Assembly: GCA_016648135.1 (NCBI GenBank)
Contig: JADDOH010023116.1
Location: 248,001 to 312,000, forward strand
Length of the DNA stretch: 64,000 bases
Reading direction: 5' to 3'
DNA from: Agrypnia vestita
Lineage: Eukaryota; Arthropoda; Insecta; Trichoptera; Phryganeidae
The notes beneath the pieces were generated by a model that ran no database searches, had not been told where the DNA came from, and saw nothing but the letters and a program-made list of their open reading frames with translations. The translations under genes and the position numbers were made by a program. Shown here piece by piece: positions 1 through 9,898 of this stretch (the first letter of the stretch is position 1; each line of letters begins with the position of its first letter).

Positions 1-859
1 AACCTGATCTTTAACTGCAAGCGTCATGTAGACTGAACCACAATTGTAATGTCAAGGAATGGGCTCTGTGATCAAACATCTATGTCTCTCACAAGGTCGT
101 TAAAGAAGATTTTTTTTCATTTCATCATAAATAATATATAACAAAGATGATATGATATTGACACAAAGAAATAGACTTCTGGAAAAATACATATCTCTGG
201 GGTTCCATCTACAGTGTACTAAATTATATTGTTATTTCATGAAAAAGTAATGAGATTTTGACAGACAAATCAAACTGTCACTTCCGATTCGTGTTACATC
301 GTAATATTATCTTCGTCGATACATTGACGTGCGAAATATATCTTACGTTTCTTCGTTAAACTTTAGTCAATTTATTTCTGTATAGAATTCGATTTCGATT
401 TATAAATAAGGCGCAAAGCTTCACGCTTATTTCAGAATTTGAATGAACATGTTGTGATATGGCGATAATAAGAGATGCCTGTAATCTAATACCGGCGATA
501 AGTGTTTATATGGGAAAATCCATCTCTCGAATGGTGGATGTGGAAGCCTTATCCCAAATTTGTATAAGAAATAATTATATCTTTTAATATCACTTATCAA
601 ACATTTCTTCTATTATTTAAGTGATTGAATTAGTACTGTCAAGTGTCGTGGCTAGGGATGAATGAACGAAACTTGGAAATTAATTATTAATTTATTTGTT
701 CACGACCATTATAGGTTTTTACAAATTAAAAATTTTGTTATATACAAATAATTATATAAAAATATCAATTATAAGCAGTATATACAAGATATAAAAATAT
801 AATGTACATGTACAAGTATTAAAAGGTATAAGCAGTAAAAATATCAGATGTAAGATTAA
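1..859. other. AT-rich stretch, nothing recognised
   Basis: No open frame of note, no repeat recurring elsewhere in the window and no RNA gene was recognised. It is ordinary AT-rich intergenic or intronic sequence. Confidence 0.5.
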
Positions 860-860
860 A

Positions 861-1597
861 ATATAATAATAATAATAATAATATTGGATTATTTATATAG
901 CGCCATTTTTGTGAAAATTTCACCTCAAGGGCGCTTTACACACAAAAAACTCTTACATACTAAAATCGTAGAATAACAAAATGAAAAATAAAATGAAAAA
1001 GAAAAGAGAAAGAAAAACAGCTTACAACATAAAATAGTAAAAAAAAACAACGAATATTAAAAAGGTTCTGGGAAAGATTTCGTAAACAAGTGCGTTTTAA
1101 GTCTTTTCTTAAATAAAGTCTCTGAATCCGTGTTTTTTTATCAGGGAGGGCAAAGAGTTTCACGCTTTAGGGCCCGCCACCGCAAATGCCCCTTCGCTGA
1201 ACCTAGTCTTCTGGAACTGACTTGCCGGTTCCCCAATCCTTCCCACCGCTGAAGTAGACGCTGAGCTAAGAGTTTGACGTCTCCCATTTATGTTGTTTGG
1301 AATACAGAGCTCCTGTAGATATAGAGGCGCCATGTTATGAGTTGCCTTGTACATCAACCAACTGAACTCTACTCTTTCAGGAAAACGAAGCCAGTGCAAT
1401 TCTCGCAGAAGGGATGTTATGTGCGAGAATTTTGACGTTCCATATATGATCCGTGTTGCAGCGTTTAAAACAGATTGTAGTCTATCGAGCTGAAACATTG
1501 GTAGGCCAGCGTAGATACCATTGCAGTAGTCAACACGTGATACAACAAATGCATTAATGAGTAAACGGGCTAGACTATCAAATTGGTAAAAATACAA
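861..1597 (-). mobile_element. CR1/L2-like LINE 3' end with RT C-terminal fragment
   Basis: The minus strand at 1160-1597 encodes 145 residues typical of the region after the reverse-transcriptase domain of CR1/L2-like non-LTR retrotransposons: SRVDYCNGIYAGLP, then LDRLQSVLNAATRIIYG, then LLRELHWLRFPERVEF and YKATHNMAPLYLQEL. The frame runs to a stop near 1160 and is followed on the minus strand by a 3' UTR with a short segment (about 895-945) rich in GGCGCTTTACA-like sequence. The UTR ends in an ATT trinucleotide run at about 865-883, which fits a LINE 3' microsatellite tail. The element is 5'-truncated, as most LINE copies are. The family is clear; the exact clade is inferred from memory of the motif. 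Confidence 0.8.
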
Positions 1598-1651
1598 ATG
1601 AGAAAAGAAGTATAGTAAAAACTTGGTTTTTATGGGTTAGTTTTTAAAATA
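1596..1651 (-). repeat. Terminal fragment of the AACTAACCCATAAAAACC repeat
   Basis: On the minus strand this piece carries the AACTAACCCATAAAAACC block followed by a T-run and a CTTCTTTTCTCATTTG segment. That is the same end sequence found at 22821, 23297, 28690-28735 (reversed) and 40725. Only the end of the repeat is present here. Confidence 0.7.
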
Positions 1652-1689
1652 TGAGTATAGAAAGAGAATTATAAAAAAAAAATAACGTA

Positions 1690-1870
1690 TCATTTCATAT
1701 TCCGTTTCTCCGTAAAGATAGATTCATCTGCTCTGCCTTCACAAATCTTTTCATGCAAGCTCGTCGATTTTTGAGGTTCCTAATAAGACCATCTTCTAGT
1801 ATCAGGCTTGCCTGGTCATGACGAGTCTTCCGTATCTGGTGTCATCAACATTCGTATAAAAGATTCATTG
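1690..1870 (-). mobile_element. LINE 3' end fragment (RRACMRR-type family)
   Basis: The minus strand resembles the C-terminal tail of an insect LINE RT, with CATGCAAGC...CGTCGA-type coding for an N-R-R-A-C-M tract and flanking sequence shared with the copies at 20965-21256, 30440-30975 and 56395-57020. It is short and without a usable frame, so this is a decayed relic. Confidence 0.5.
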
Positions 1871-1959
1871 CCAATAACTGGAAATATAATACTGAATATC
1901 ATAAACAAAAGCCTTAAAATGATTTCATTCCAAAATCATGGAAAACAACAAAAATAGTA

Positions 1960-2611
1960 CCTATTACGAAAATTAAAAATGTGATAAATTTAAACCAATT
2001 AATATAATACCCAAATATGAACAAATATTGAAAGAACATTTAACAAACTTTATTGAGATAAATAAAGTTCTATGTGATCAGCAATCAAGATTAAGCAGTA
2101 AAAAAAAATTGTGAAATAGCACTAAATACTGTGGTGTAGAAAGAACATATAGATGAAAATAAATTTGTCGTTGCAGAATTTCTAGATTTTAAAAGAGCAT
2201 TCCAAATAAAAGGCAGAATATAATTGTGAAAAAATTAGAAAAATGTAGTATAAAGCAATCTTATAGTTTAGAAACTTTTACGAGTGACAGATATCAAATA
2301 ACTGAAATAAATGATCATACATCATATCCAAAAGAAAATAAGCTTGATGTACCACAGGGGTCCATCGTGGAACCATAATTATTTATCATATATGTACATA
2401 AATGATATTTTATCAGTACTAACTAAATGTTAAATAAGATTATTTGCAGACGAGCCTTTAATATACATAGAGGATAGTTACCAGGAAACAGCGATTTACA
2501 ACATAAATAAAGAACTGAAGGAAATGGAGATGGTATAATATCATTTTGTTTTTGAAACAAAAAGCAAAAAAAGAACAACCAAATATAAAGTGAAACTAGA
2601 AAATAATATTA
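1960..2611 (+). pseudogene. Decayed LINE reverse transcriptase, part 1 (interrupted by mariner)
   Basis: Reading across frames, the plus strand shows a degenerate RT. A FVVAEFLDFKRAF block at about 2160-2210 matches the first RT catalytic region. VPQGSIV at 2349 corresponds to the VPQGS(I/V)LGP motif. LFADE at 2440-2454 corresponds to FADD, with the second Asp changed to Glu, and IYNINKELKEME follows. Several stops and frameshifts show that it is dead. The remnant stops exactly at the left TA of mariner copy 1 and resumes at 3892. Confidence 0.7.
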
Positions 2612-3890
2612 GGTCCTTACATATGAAATTGGCGTTTTGCCGTACTGGCAAATTTGATCTCAAATATCTTCTCTTTGGTTAGGAATTCCAAATCCAAATT
2701 TATACAGCTATTTACTCATGTATTTGTGTTTTGAAAATTATAATTCATTTGTTTTTTCCTCAATTGTTTTTTTCTTTGCGTCACTCAGTTTACAAAATGA
2801 AAAACTTGAAATATCGCGTTATTTACGAGTACGAGTTCCACCGTGGCACCAGTGCTGCAGAAACGGCTCGAAGGATTAATGATGTGTATGGCGACGGTGC
2901 CGCAAAAGAAAACACAGCGCGTTTTTGGTTCCAACGTTTTCGTTCTGGAAATTTCGACCTGCAGAACAAGCCCCGTGGACGGCCGGAGACCAAAGTTGAT
3001 AATGAAGAATTGAAGGCTATTGTGGAAGCGGATCCATCGCAAACCACATCCGAGTTAGCTGCAGGCTGCGGTCTTAGTGATAAAACTGTTTTAATCCACT
3101 TGAAGCAAATTGGTAAGGTGAAAAAGCTTGAAAGGTGGGTACCTCAAGAATTGAGTGAAGCAAATCAACAAACGCGCGTTGACTGCTGCGTTGCATTACT
3201 CAACCGGCACAATAATGAAGGGATTTTAAATCAAATCATTACCTGTGATGAAAAATGGATCCTGTACGATAATCGGAAGCGCTCATCGCAATGGCTGAAC
3301 CCTGCCGAACCAGCCAAACCATGCCCCAAGCGAAAATTGACTCCAAAAAAGTTACTTGTGAGCGTTTGGTGGACTAGTGCGGGTGTCGTTCACTACAGCT
3401 TTCTTAAATCTGGCCAGACGATTACGGCAGATGTCTATTGTCAGCAACTGCAAACCATGATGGAAAAGCTAGCTGCTAAACAACCGAGGCTGGTTAATCG
3501 CTCTAGGCCACTGCTGCTTCATGATAACGCTAGACCACACACTGCACAACAGACGGCTACCAAATTAGAGGAGCTTCAATTGGAATGTCTAAGACATCCA
3601 CCGTACTCTCTGGACCTTGCCCCAACGATTACCATTTTTTTCGAAATTTGGATAACTTCTTGCAAAGGAAAAAATTTAACTCCGATGGGGCAGTCCAAAC
3701 CGCCTTCAAAGATTTTATTGATTCCCGTCCGAATGTTTTTTTTAGTAAAGGGATCGATGAACTACCTATGAGATGGCAAAAGTGCATAGATAGCAATGGT
3801 ACATACTTTGATTTAATAAATATACTATAATAAAAAAAAATCGGCTTTATGTTCCTCCCATACTAAACGTCAATTTCATATGTAAGGACC
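2612..3890 (+). mobile_element. Mariner transposon copy 1 (cecropia-type)
   Basis: A 1,279-bp element lies between duplicated TA dinucleotides (2610-2611 and 3891-3892), the standard target duplication of Tc1/mariner elements. The terminal inverted repeats are 26 bp (2612-2637 and 3865-3890), begin GGTCCTTACATATGAAATTG and differ at one position. The interior encodes one transposase. The closest family I recognise is the cecropia subfamily, because the central block (KQIGKVKKLERWVP, CDEKWILYDNR, WLNPAEPAKP) strongly resembles the transposase part of SETMAR/Hsmar1. The element sits inside a decayed LINE (1960-2611 and 3892-4550), so it inserted after that LINE. A second copy in the opposite orientation lies at 28784-30064. 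Confidence 0.95.
2797..3830 (+). pseudogene. Mariner transposase, frameshifted at the third catalytic Asp
   Basis: I chose the start at MKNLKYR (2797), the second ATG of a longer frame opening at 2731, because it fits the family N-terminus. It has a bipartite HTH region (residues about 1-110, with HRGTSAAETARRIN, FWFQRFRSGNFDL and the GRP linker) and then a DD34D catalytic domain. Asp 1 is in TCDEKW (residue about 151). Asp 2 is in LHDNARPH (codon at 3523, residue about 243). The third Asp should lie 35 residues on, in the LAPTDYHF motif. One base is missing just before that codon (3625-3627), so the frame reads PTIT and the catalytic residue is lost. The correct frame resumes as DYHFFRNLDNFLQ and ends at 3830. 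A stop shifted by point mutation adds a few residues compared with copy 2. The protein cannot be active as it stands. Confidence 0.93.
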
Positions 3891-3891
3891 T

Positions 3892-4550
3892 AATATATTA
3901 GAAAACGTAGGCAATACAAAATACCTAGGTGTAATTATAGATTCAAAACTAACATATACAAAAAATACTGAATATTTATGAGGAAAATTGTAAAAAAGTG
4001 CCTCTACTTTTAAGAATAAGAAGATAAATAACTAAAAATACAAGTTTATTAATATACCATACTAAGATTCTCCCGCACATTGATATCCCACCAGTATATT
4101 ATTTATAAGCAACGAAGGAATGTTAAAGAAACTTCAAATAAAATAATATAAATAAAATATAAATAAATAAAATTCAAATAAACAATATAAAACAAAGCAA
4201 TGCGTATAAAATTGAGTGTAAGAGAAGAACAAAAATAACAAAAATGTTGAAATGTTTAACAAAACTATATAAGGATTTTCATCCATATAATACAAGAGGA
4301 GGCAACTGCGTAAGACTTCATAAGAAAAATAAAAACGCTTCACAAAATTGTCAAAGGTCTTAAAATCTTCGATACCCTGCAAAAACAATTAAAAACACAG
4401 TGAATATAAAGAAGTTTAAACAGGAGTGCAAATTTTTTTTATAAAAACTTTTAAATGACTAGATTATAGAATGCAATATGTTTAACTGAAAGTATGTATT
4501 AGTTTACATAACATATGGAACTAAATAATTAAGATAAATAAAAATAAATA
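3892..4550 (+). pseudogene. Decayed LINE reverse transcriptase, part 2
   Basis: The LINE continues directly after the mariner. KYLGVIIDSKLTY at about 3919-3957 is the typical post-RT motif. At 4280-4430 there is a C-terminal tract with HPYNTRGGN and, after one or more frame changes, IKKFKQECKFFL, as in the ends of Jockey/CR1-like ORF2 proteins. An AATAAATAAAATA-rich 3' end follows at about 4525-4560. Stops and shifts throughout mark it as dead. Confidence 0.65.
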
Positions 4551-4905
4551 AATAAAATAATACTTTTTCATCACGATCAAACCAACTAAGCGACCGCTAT
4601 TTGTCCTCTTCACTATGCTCACATCAGCTTGACGTTCTTTCCTAATTCTTTCATTTTTCATTTATTCATAAAAAATATATTACAAGTGGATTTGCCGCAC
4701 TTACGCCTAAAGAGTCATTATTAGCGTAGTAAGTTTTTTCCCTTCTCACCTGCCAACTCCTGGCTTCATTCACTTAAATGAAAATGCATATTAAGTTATT
4801 TGTTGTATCTGAGTACATGATTGCATGTAAATTTACTGTCTCTAAATTATTAAACTAATAAAAACTAAATTTTGGCACGTACCCCACAAAGTAGGTACTA
4901 TCTAA
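4551..4905. other. AT-rich stretch, nothing recognised
   Basis: No coding, repeat or RNA signal was recognised between the LINE remnant and the next dispersed repeat. Confidence 0.45.
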
Positions 4906-5165
4906 ATATAATAATTTCGTTGTCTGTAATGTCCGTAACTTGCTGGAATTACGTTGGAATCACAAAAACAACAACGATGAGGCGCGGGAACCGAGTGTAT
5001 CCCGTGATTTTTTACGGGTGTACTAGTTCTTTTAATAAAACACTAAACGACAGTACTTTTACATGTCGGTTCCCAAAGATTAAATATTTATTTATTTATA
5101 GAGAAGAAAAAAATATATAAAAGAAGTTTCAGACAGACGGACAGACAACGAAATTGATATAATCA
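4906..5165. repeat. Dispersed repeat with inverted AACGAAATT ends
   Basis: AATTTCGTTGTCTGT near 4913 and the reverse complement ACAGACAACGAAATT near 5141 bracket about 240 bp. The same end recurs at 5500-5516, 20345 (reversed), 24028 (reversed), 27395-27410 and 40190-40215. Here two ends face each other as terminal inverted repeats. An interior CCCGTGATTTTTTACGGG hairpin is also present. Confidence 0.55.
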
Positions 5166-5214
5166 GGATTAAAAATACTACGAATTATTAAACTACTGGT
5201 TCGCGTCTTTGCCG

Positions 5215-5525
5215 AGCCTTAGTATATATTTAAAGTATATTTTTGATGCTCCGCGTAGAGGTGGCGATAGCAACACCGCTAAATTGCGGACGGTTCGGGT
5301 TTGCTGGCCTGGGGCACAAGCCCCATCTCCGGCCGTTTAATTTTGTTCTTTTAGGCGTGAATTCGAACGAAGTTGCGGACGTTACACAAAGTTACGGGGA
5401 TAGACAGACAGACTGACAGACGGATACACTGATAGACGAATAGATGGACAGACGGATAGATGGACAGACGGACGGACGGGCGGATGGACGAACAGACGGA
5501 CAGACAACGAAATTATTACGTTTGA
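5215..5525 (+). repeat. Dispersed GACAGACAACGAAATT repeat, copy with GACGGATA-type simple repeats
   Basis: About 300 bp are shared with 20341-20640 (reversed) and 27170-27425. They begin near GTTCGCGTCT, pass through CCCCATCTCCGGCCGTTTAA and GCGGACGTTACA, and end in ACAGACAACGAAATTATTA. Between 5400 and 5510 the copy is expanded by an imperfect array of GACAGACGGATA-like units. No coding capacity is seen. It is probably a non-autonomous transposon or LINE 3' region; I cannot name the family. Confidence 0.75.
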
Positions 5526-6839
5526 TACATATTTTTTGCACTATTTCATGATGATTTCGTTGCCGTTAACTTTCCTGTTTAAGTACATCGAAATAGAATC
5601 AAGAAAGAGAAAAAATTTGAGTTTCTCGTGTAATTTAATTAAATGGTATCGCTAATTAATCATCGGAGTAGTATAATTAGTAAGTCAATCAAGCGGCATC
5701 CATAATAATTCTACTCGAACGATAACGAACGATAATTTGATGAAAATTATACCTCAAGGAAGCTCGTACATTGTAGTTATATCGTTTTGCAACCCTTTCT
5801 GAGAATACGCGTCTTTTGAAACCGAATATATCTTCCGTGTATAATTTTTGATATGCTGCATTTTTATTCAGACATCTTACCTCGAGAGATTTCCAACAAA
5901 AGATATGATATATTGAAACATATTTCAAAGTAATATGAAAAAATATTTTCAGAGAAAATTTAAACGTAAAAGATTTAGATTATTACGCACCCACATTTTA
6001 AAATATTATTTTTATGTATTTGCAAAATTATACATTTTGCGAACGATTTATTTGAATTTAACCTTTAAAGATCAAATCTAAAAGAAAATAAACTACTCGA
6101 TAAAATATTCTGAAATTTAACTTTAGTTCTTTTGCGCCTCTTAAGATTTGTATGCGTACTTGAGGAAATTGTAAAAATCAGATTACTTATAAATATTTGT
6201 AAAAATTAATATTTACAATAATATGTTTCAAACAACACACTATTGTGTATAGCGTTTTCTGTGATCTGTCAGTTGCAGTGATATCTGGACTCGATGAATA
6301 GTTTTCTGGGAAACACAACGCAGTACGGAAAGAAGTAAGCTAGAAAATACTAGAATATATGAAAAAGCTATACGTATTATAAGTACTGAACTAGATTAAG
6401 GATAGTATTATTTCCGCTTAAAAGCATTAATGGTATTGTGGGGATCATATTGCAAGACGCTCAGATGATATACGAAACAATTAACGCCTTAGGGGACTTC
6501 CAAAATCTCTATGGGTGAACAAAATTATATTAGTATTGTGATTATATAAAACAGCAAACATTGATAGATGACAGTGGCAGAGTTAGTTGTAATAGTGGAT
6601 AGACAATGGTTGGTGATAATTATGTATAGGAATTGGGTAGATAGCTCGACCGTACAAAAGTCTACAATGTATGATCCAAGGTCTAAAAACAAATGTGAGA
6701 AGAAAAAAATAGTGCGTGTACACGCGGTAGAAGTTATACTGAATACAAACAAAAACTTCGTGAACAGAATCTGACAGCTGACACTTCCGTATTCAATAGT
6801 GTCGTTATTGAGACGTTGTTCATTAAAGTCCAAGTACCT
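5526..6839. other. AT-rich stretch, nothing recognised
   Basis: No conserved frame, repeat or RNA was recognised. Short ORFs here (for example 5689-5928 minus, 6568-6774 plus and 6525-6833 minus) have no family resemblance and overlap each other on opposite strands. Confidence 0.4.
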
Positions 6840-6975
6840 ACCTACTATCTAAGTACAGAACCAAACAGTGCGTAATTCCAAAATTATTCAACAAGCTACC
6901 GGATAAAATAAAAAATGTAACGGGACAAAATAATATAAAAAAGACATTAAAGAAATACTACAGTGAATTGTGAAG
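6840..6975 (+). pseudogene. LINE RT C-terminal fragment
   Basis: The plus-strand frame reads KLFNKLPDKIKNV then NNIKKTLKKYYSEL and a stop near 6972. This matches the extreme C-terminus of Jockey/CR1-like ORF2 proteins (an LFNxLPxxIK block followed by a basic helix). Only about 35 residues remain, followed by an AT-rich 3' region. Confidence 0.55.
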
Positions 6976-7340
6976 TGAATAGGAAAAGCAAAAATGGGTT
7001 TATTATAGTAGCTTATTATATTATATGTCATAAATTAAGTACAATTATGTTAAGAAATGTACATACATTTATTATAATTAAATCCTTGCGTTTAAACTGT
7101 AATTACAGTTTTGCAAGGGGTAATTTAAAATAAATAAAATCTTACATGTTTTATAGATTTTCGGCTTAAAACACTTCCATAAATTCGAAACTATACAACT
7201 TTGACAGCCGTATTGAATGTTGAATGAATAAATGTATTTTTTTTTTGAAAACGAACATCTGTCAATTACGTCGTTTTGGCAATACATAATTTCTCGAATA
7301 TCACTTTTAATCGTTTTTATCATGGTGACAAACGAAAGAA
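6976..7340. other. AT-rich stretch before the long hairpin
   Basis: Apart from a small AAACTGTAATTACAGTTT palindrome near 7092, nothing was recognised. Confidence 0.45.
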
Positions 7341-8515
7341 TTCTTAAGAGGCCCCAGTACACGATCTTCGTATTTGCTCTCTATTTTGCTAAATTCAACG
7401 TAAACTTTCTAAATCGTTTTGCAAAACCCATAGCTAAACAGGCTCTTAATCAATTTTACTATGATAGATTAATTTACTCTTGAAGCATTTCCTTAAAAAA
7501 ATATGAACAAATTTATTGTTATAACATCAAAAAAATTATAACCCCGAAATACTATTTTAGTTTTCATGCAATAGAGTTATCTTTGGTACACTTAATCTCA
7601 AATATTGTCAAACAAAATCTTATATTTTCAAATAAAGACTAAATATTTTATTTAAAAATTGTATACAGTTTGAAGAAGAAGTGGTGTTATTCAGACATTA
7701 ATATTTTTCGACAAGTTGTTAAATACATCGTTTTAAAAAAGAGAAAAATTAAACGTTCTGTTTCCTATATTGCAGTATCCATAAAACCACTAAAATATCG
7801 ATTATTTTATTTAAATTATACATGCTTACTAAGAAAATTTCACTGTCATTAATATAAAAATATGCAAAAAATTATACTTCATACTCAAGAAGTCGAAATA
7901 ATTAAATCGTATAGTCTCCCGCGCCCAGCGCGCTGCGCACTACCAAAACAGACTATACGATTTAATTAATTAGAATTCTTGAGTATGAAGTATAATTTTT
8001 AGAATAGTTTTATATTAATGACAGTGAAATTTTCTCAGTACGCATGTAAAATTTAATTAAAATTATCGATATATTAATGGTTTAATGGATACTGCAATAT
8101 AGGAAACAGAACGTTTAATTTTTGTCTTTTTTAAAACCATATATTTAACAACTTGTCGAAAAATATTAATGTCTGAATAGCACCACTTTTTCTTCAAACT
8201 GTGTAAATCAATTTTTAATCAAAATATTTGGTCTTTATTTTAAAATGTACGAGATGAAGTGTGCCAAAGATAACTCTATTGCATGAAAACTAAAATGTGT
8301 TTCGGGGTTATCATTTTTTTGATTTTTTTTGTTATAACAATATATTTGTTCATATTTTTTTAAGGAAATGCTTCAAAAGTAAATAGACCTATCATAACAT
8401 AATTGATTAAAAGCCTGTTCAGCTATGGGTTTTGCAAAATGATTTAATAAGTTTATGTTAAATTTAGCAAAATCGAGAGCAAATACGAAATTCGTGTACT
8501 GGGGCCTCTTAAAGA
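7341..8515. repeat. Long imperfect inverted repeat (about 570-bp arms)
   Basis: The left arm 7341-7917 and right arm 7950-8515 are reverse complements over almost their whole length. For example, AAGAGGCCCCAGTACACGA at 7346 matches TCGTGTACTGGGGCCTCTT at 8492, and TCGTATAGTCT at 7907 matches AGACTATACGA at 7950. They are separated by a 32-nt GC-rich loop (7918-7949) unlike the AT-rich arms. Arms differ by scattered substitutions and small indels. No transposase is encoded. It could be a foldback-type element or an inverted duplication. If transcribed, it would give a long hairpin RNA. Confidence 0.92.
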
Positions 8516-9067
8516 ACGATTGAAACATTTGTGAACTCTTATGTAAACAAAAGCTGATAAGAATTCAATATGGCGTCGTTAGTTCTGGTATCGCATTTCC
8601 ACTACATGTTCCGCTACACGCTGCGTGCGCAACTTCCGTTATAGTAAAATTTTTACCCTGAATGCGCCAAAAATGTATAACTTCAAAAAACAGAGCGGCT
8701 TCGACGTTTAATTAGAATATCCAGGATTGGATTTTTATACTAGAGACCCGAGAGTTTTTGTAGCGGAGATTTTTCCATTCTTTTGAGTGACTGAAAATTT
8801 CTTGGGTGCTAGGAAATAAGCGCGATGTAAATGACATCCCCTTTCATTTACTTCCTTAATCGCGAGAGTAAAATCGCTGTTTTGAACACAACTTTTCAAC
8901 TTGCACATGACGCCTGCCACTGCTAATCCAGTCCGGGTTTCAGACGCAGCGTGACCGCAGTATTGCGAGGAGTAAGCGAAATGATTAAAACGTTTCACTT
9001 TAAGTGCTGGCTCCATAATTAATTTTATATAAATAGAAATGTAAAAATTAATAAACTTACTTTTTTG
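8516..9067. other. GC-richer unique segment
   Basis: Base composition is clearly less AT-rich than the surroundings, and nothing repeats elsewhere in the window. A 93-codon open frame on the minus strand (8735-9016) has no recognisable motif or signal peptide. It may be single-copy regulatory or exonic sequence, but nothing visible proves this. Confidence 0.3.
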
Positions 9068-9151
9068 TAATTAATATAAATTAACTTTGTTTAAACCACT
9101 TATTTATTGAAAAAAATCAACATGTCTTCTTCATCAGGAAAACAAAAATAA

Positions 9152-9313
9152 CTGGGCGGTAACAACAAACTACAATGTTGCATACAATGTTGGATTTTAA
9201 ATGATCTCGAGATAAGATATCGAGGTATACAGTAATGCATGCATTCGGTTAAGTTTTATTATTTAATTAATGAATTATCTGAAAGATTAAAAGTGTATTT
9301 ATAGAAAAGTGTT
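9152..9313 (+). repeat. 162-bp direct repeat, copy 1
   Basis: By eye it is identical over 162 bp to 9899-10060, beginning CTGGGCGGTAACAAC and ending ATAGAAAAGTGTT. This copy lies in the middle of the inverted pair 9068-9421. It contains no ORF. Confidence 0.92.
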
Positions 9314-9317
9314 ATTT

Positions 9318-9390
9318 AGATTATTTTTGTTTTCCTGATGAAGAAGCCATTGGCTTTGAAACATGTTGATTTTTTTTTCAATAAATAAGT
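9318..9390 (+). ncRNA. Minimal hammerhead ribozyme with palindromic helix III
   Basis: The core reads in order: CTGATGA (9335-9341), a stem II of about 5-6 bp with an ATT loop (GAAGCC/GGCTTT, 9343-9357), GAAA (9358-9361), then ACATGT (9361-9366) and T (9367, predicted cleavage 3' of it). ACATGT is self-complementary, so helix III would form between two molecules. Helix I is plausible: C-G and T-A next to the core, an unpaired T-rich internal loop, then TTATTTTTG (9321-9329) against CAATAAATAA (9379-9388) with one bulge. CUGANGA and GAAA are the invariant hammerhead bases (established). Activity is inference. Confidence 0.6.
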
Positions 9391-9425
9391 GGTTTAAACA
9401 AAGTTAATTTATATTAATTATAATT

Positions 9426-9521
9426 ATGTTACCACAAAATAAATTTGCTACATTTGAAGAAGAAGTTACTTTTTTGTGTATGCAATTTTACACATTTAAT
9501 TTTGTGAAGTATGTAACGTGA
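9426..9521 (+). pseudogene. Short MLPQNKFATFEEE reading frame after the ribozyme end
   Basis: 31 codons start at 9426 just downstream of the hammerhead-bearing end. The N-terminus MLPQ-x-x-FA-x-x-EE(E/D) is shared with 14094 (MLPQSHFAVIEED) and, with a stop at codon 2, with 25190. Three independent copies in the same position relative to an inverted end suggest the start of a protein carried by the element. I do not recognise the protein. Confidence 0.35.
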
Positions 9522-9529
9522 TTTCATTA

Positions 9530-9898
9530 GAAAATGTCTTATTGTGGAACCCGGTATAGGTTTTTCCATTTAAGAAAGACGATCTAATTAGTGTATCAAT
9601 ACCAATATAACGAAACAATACGCCCCGCACGCACGGCTTACACATACCAATTTGACTTTCTAAAATGAAAAGAATTCTACTCTACAAGTCGTTTTTGAGA
9701 TAAAAATAAATGATCTAGTTTTTTTTTTAAATATAATCAGTTCTTGAAATGAATTCTTCCAATTTACAATACAAGTCGTTTCGAATAGAGGCAATGGCAC
9801 GAATGTACGTTTCTGTTCGCTGGACCGTAGATTCACGGACCTGGTAAAAGATTTCTGTTGTATCTCGGATAGTTTCGTATGCTCGCTGAATCGCAAAT
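9530..9898. other. Spacer between the two 162-bp repeats
   Basis: No recognisable features. Two overlapping minus-strand frames (9660-9896 and 9727-9987) resemble nothing known to me and one runs into the repeat. Confidence 0.4.

Larger units (their letters stand above)
9068..9421. mobile_element. Penelope-like terminal inverted pair enclosing a 162-bp block
   Basis: The left arm (9068-9151) and right arm (about 9318-9421) are reverse complements, from TTAATATAAATTAACTTTG at the outer ends through CCACTTATTTATTG to CCTGATGAAGAAG. They enclose a 162-bp block (9152-9313). The right arm carries a complete hammerhead core. The left arm has lost stem II and most of the GAAA core by a short deletion. 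Inverted head-to-head ends with hammerhead motifs are typical of Penelope-like elements (established); assignment to a PLE is inference because no RT or GIY-YIG frame is attached. Confidence 0.6.

Noticed and set aside
2785..3047. Minus-strand frames over mariner copy 1 (and plus-strand frames 29629-29891 over copy 2)
   Set aside because: They are shadows of the transposase on the opposite strand; conserved only because the transposase is.
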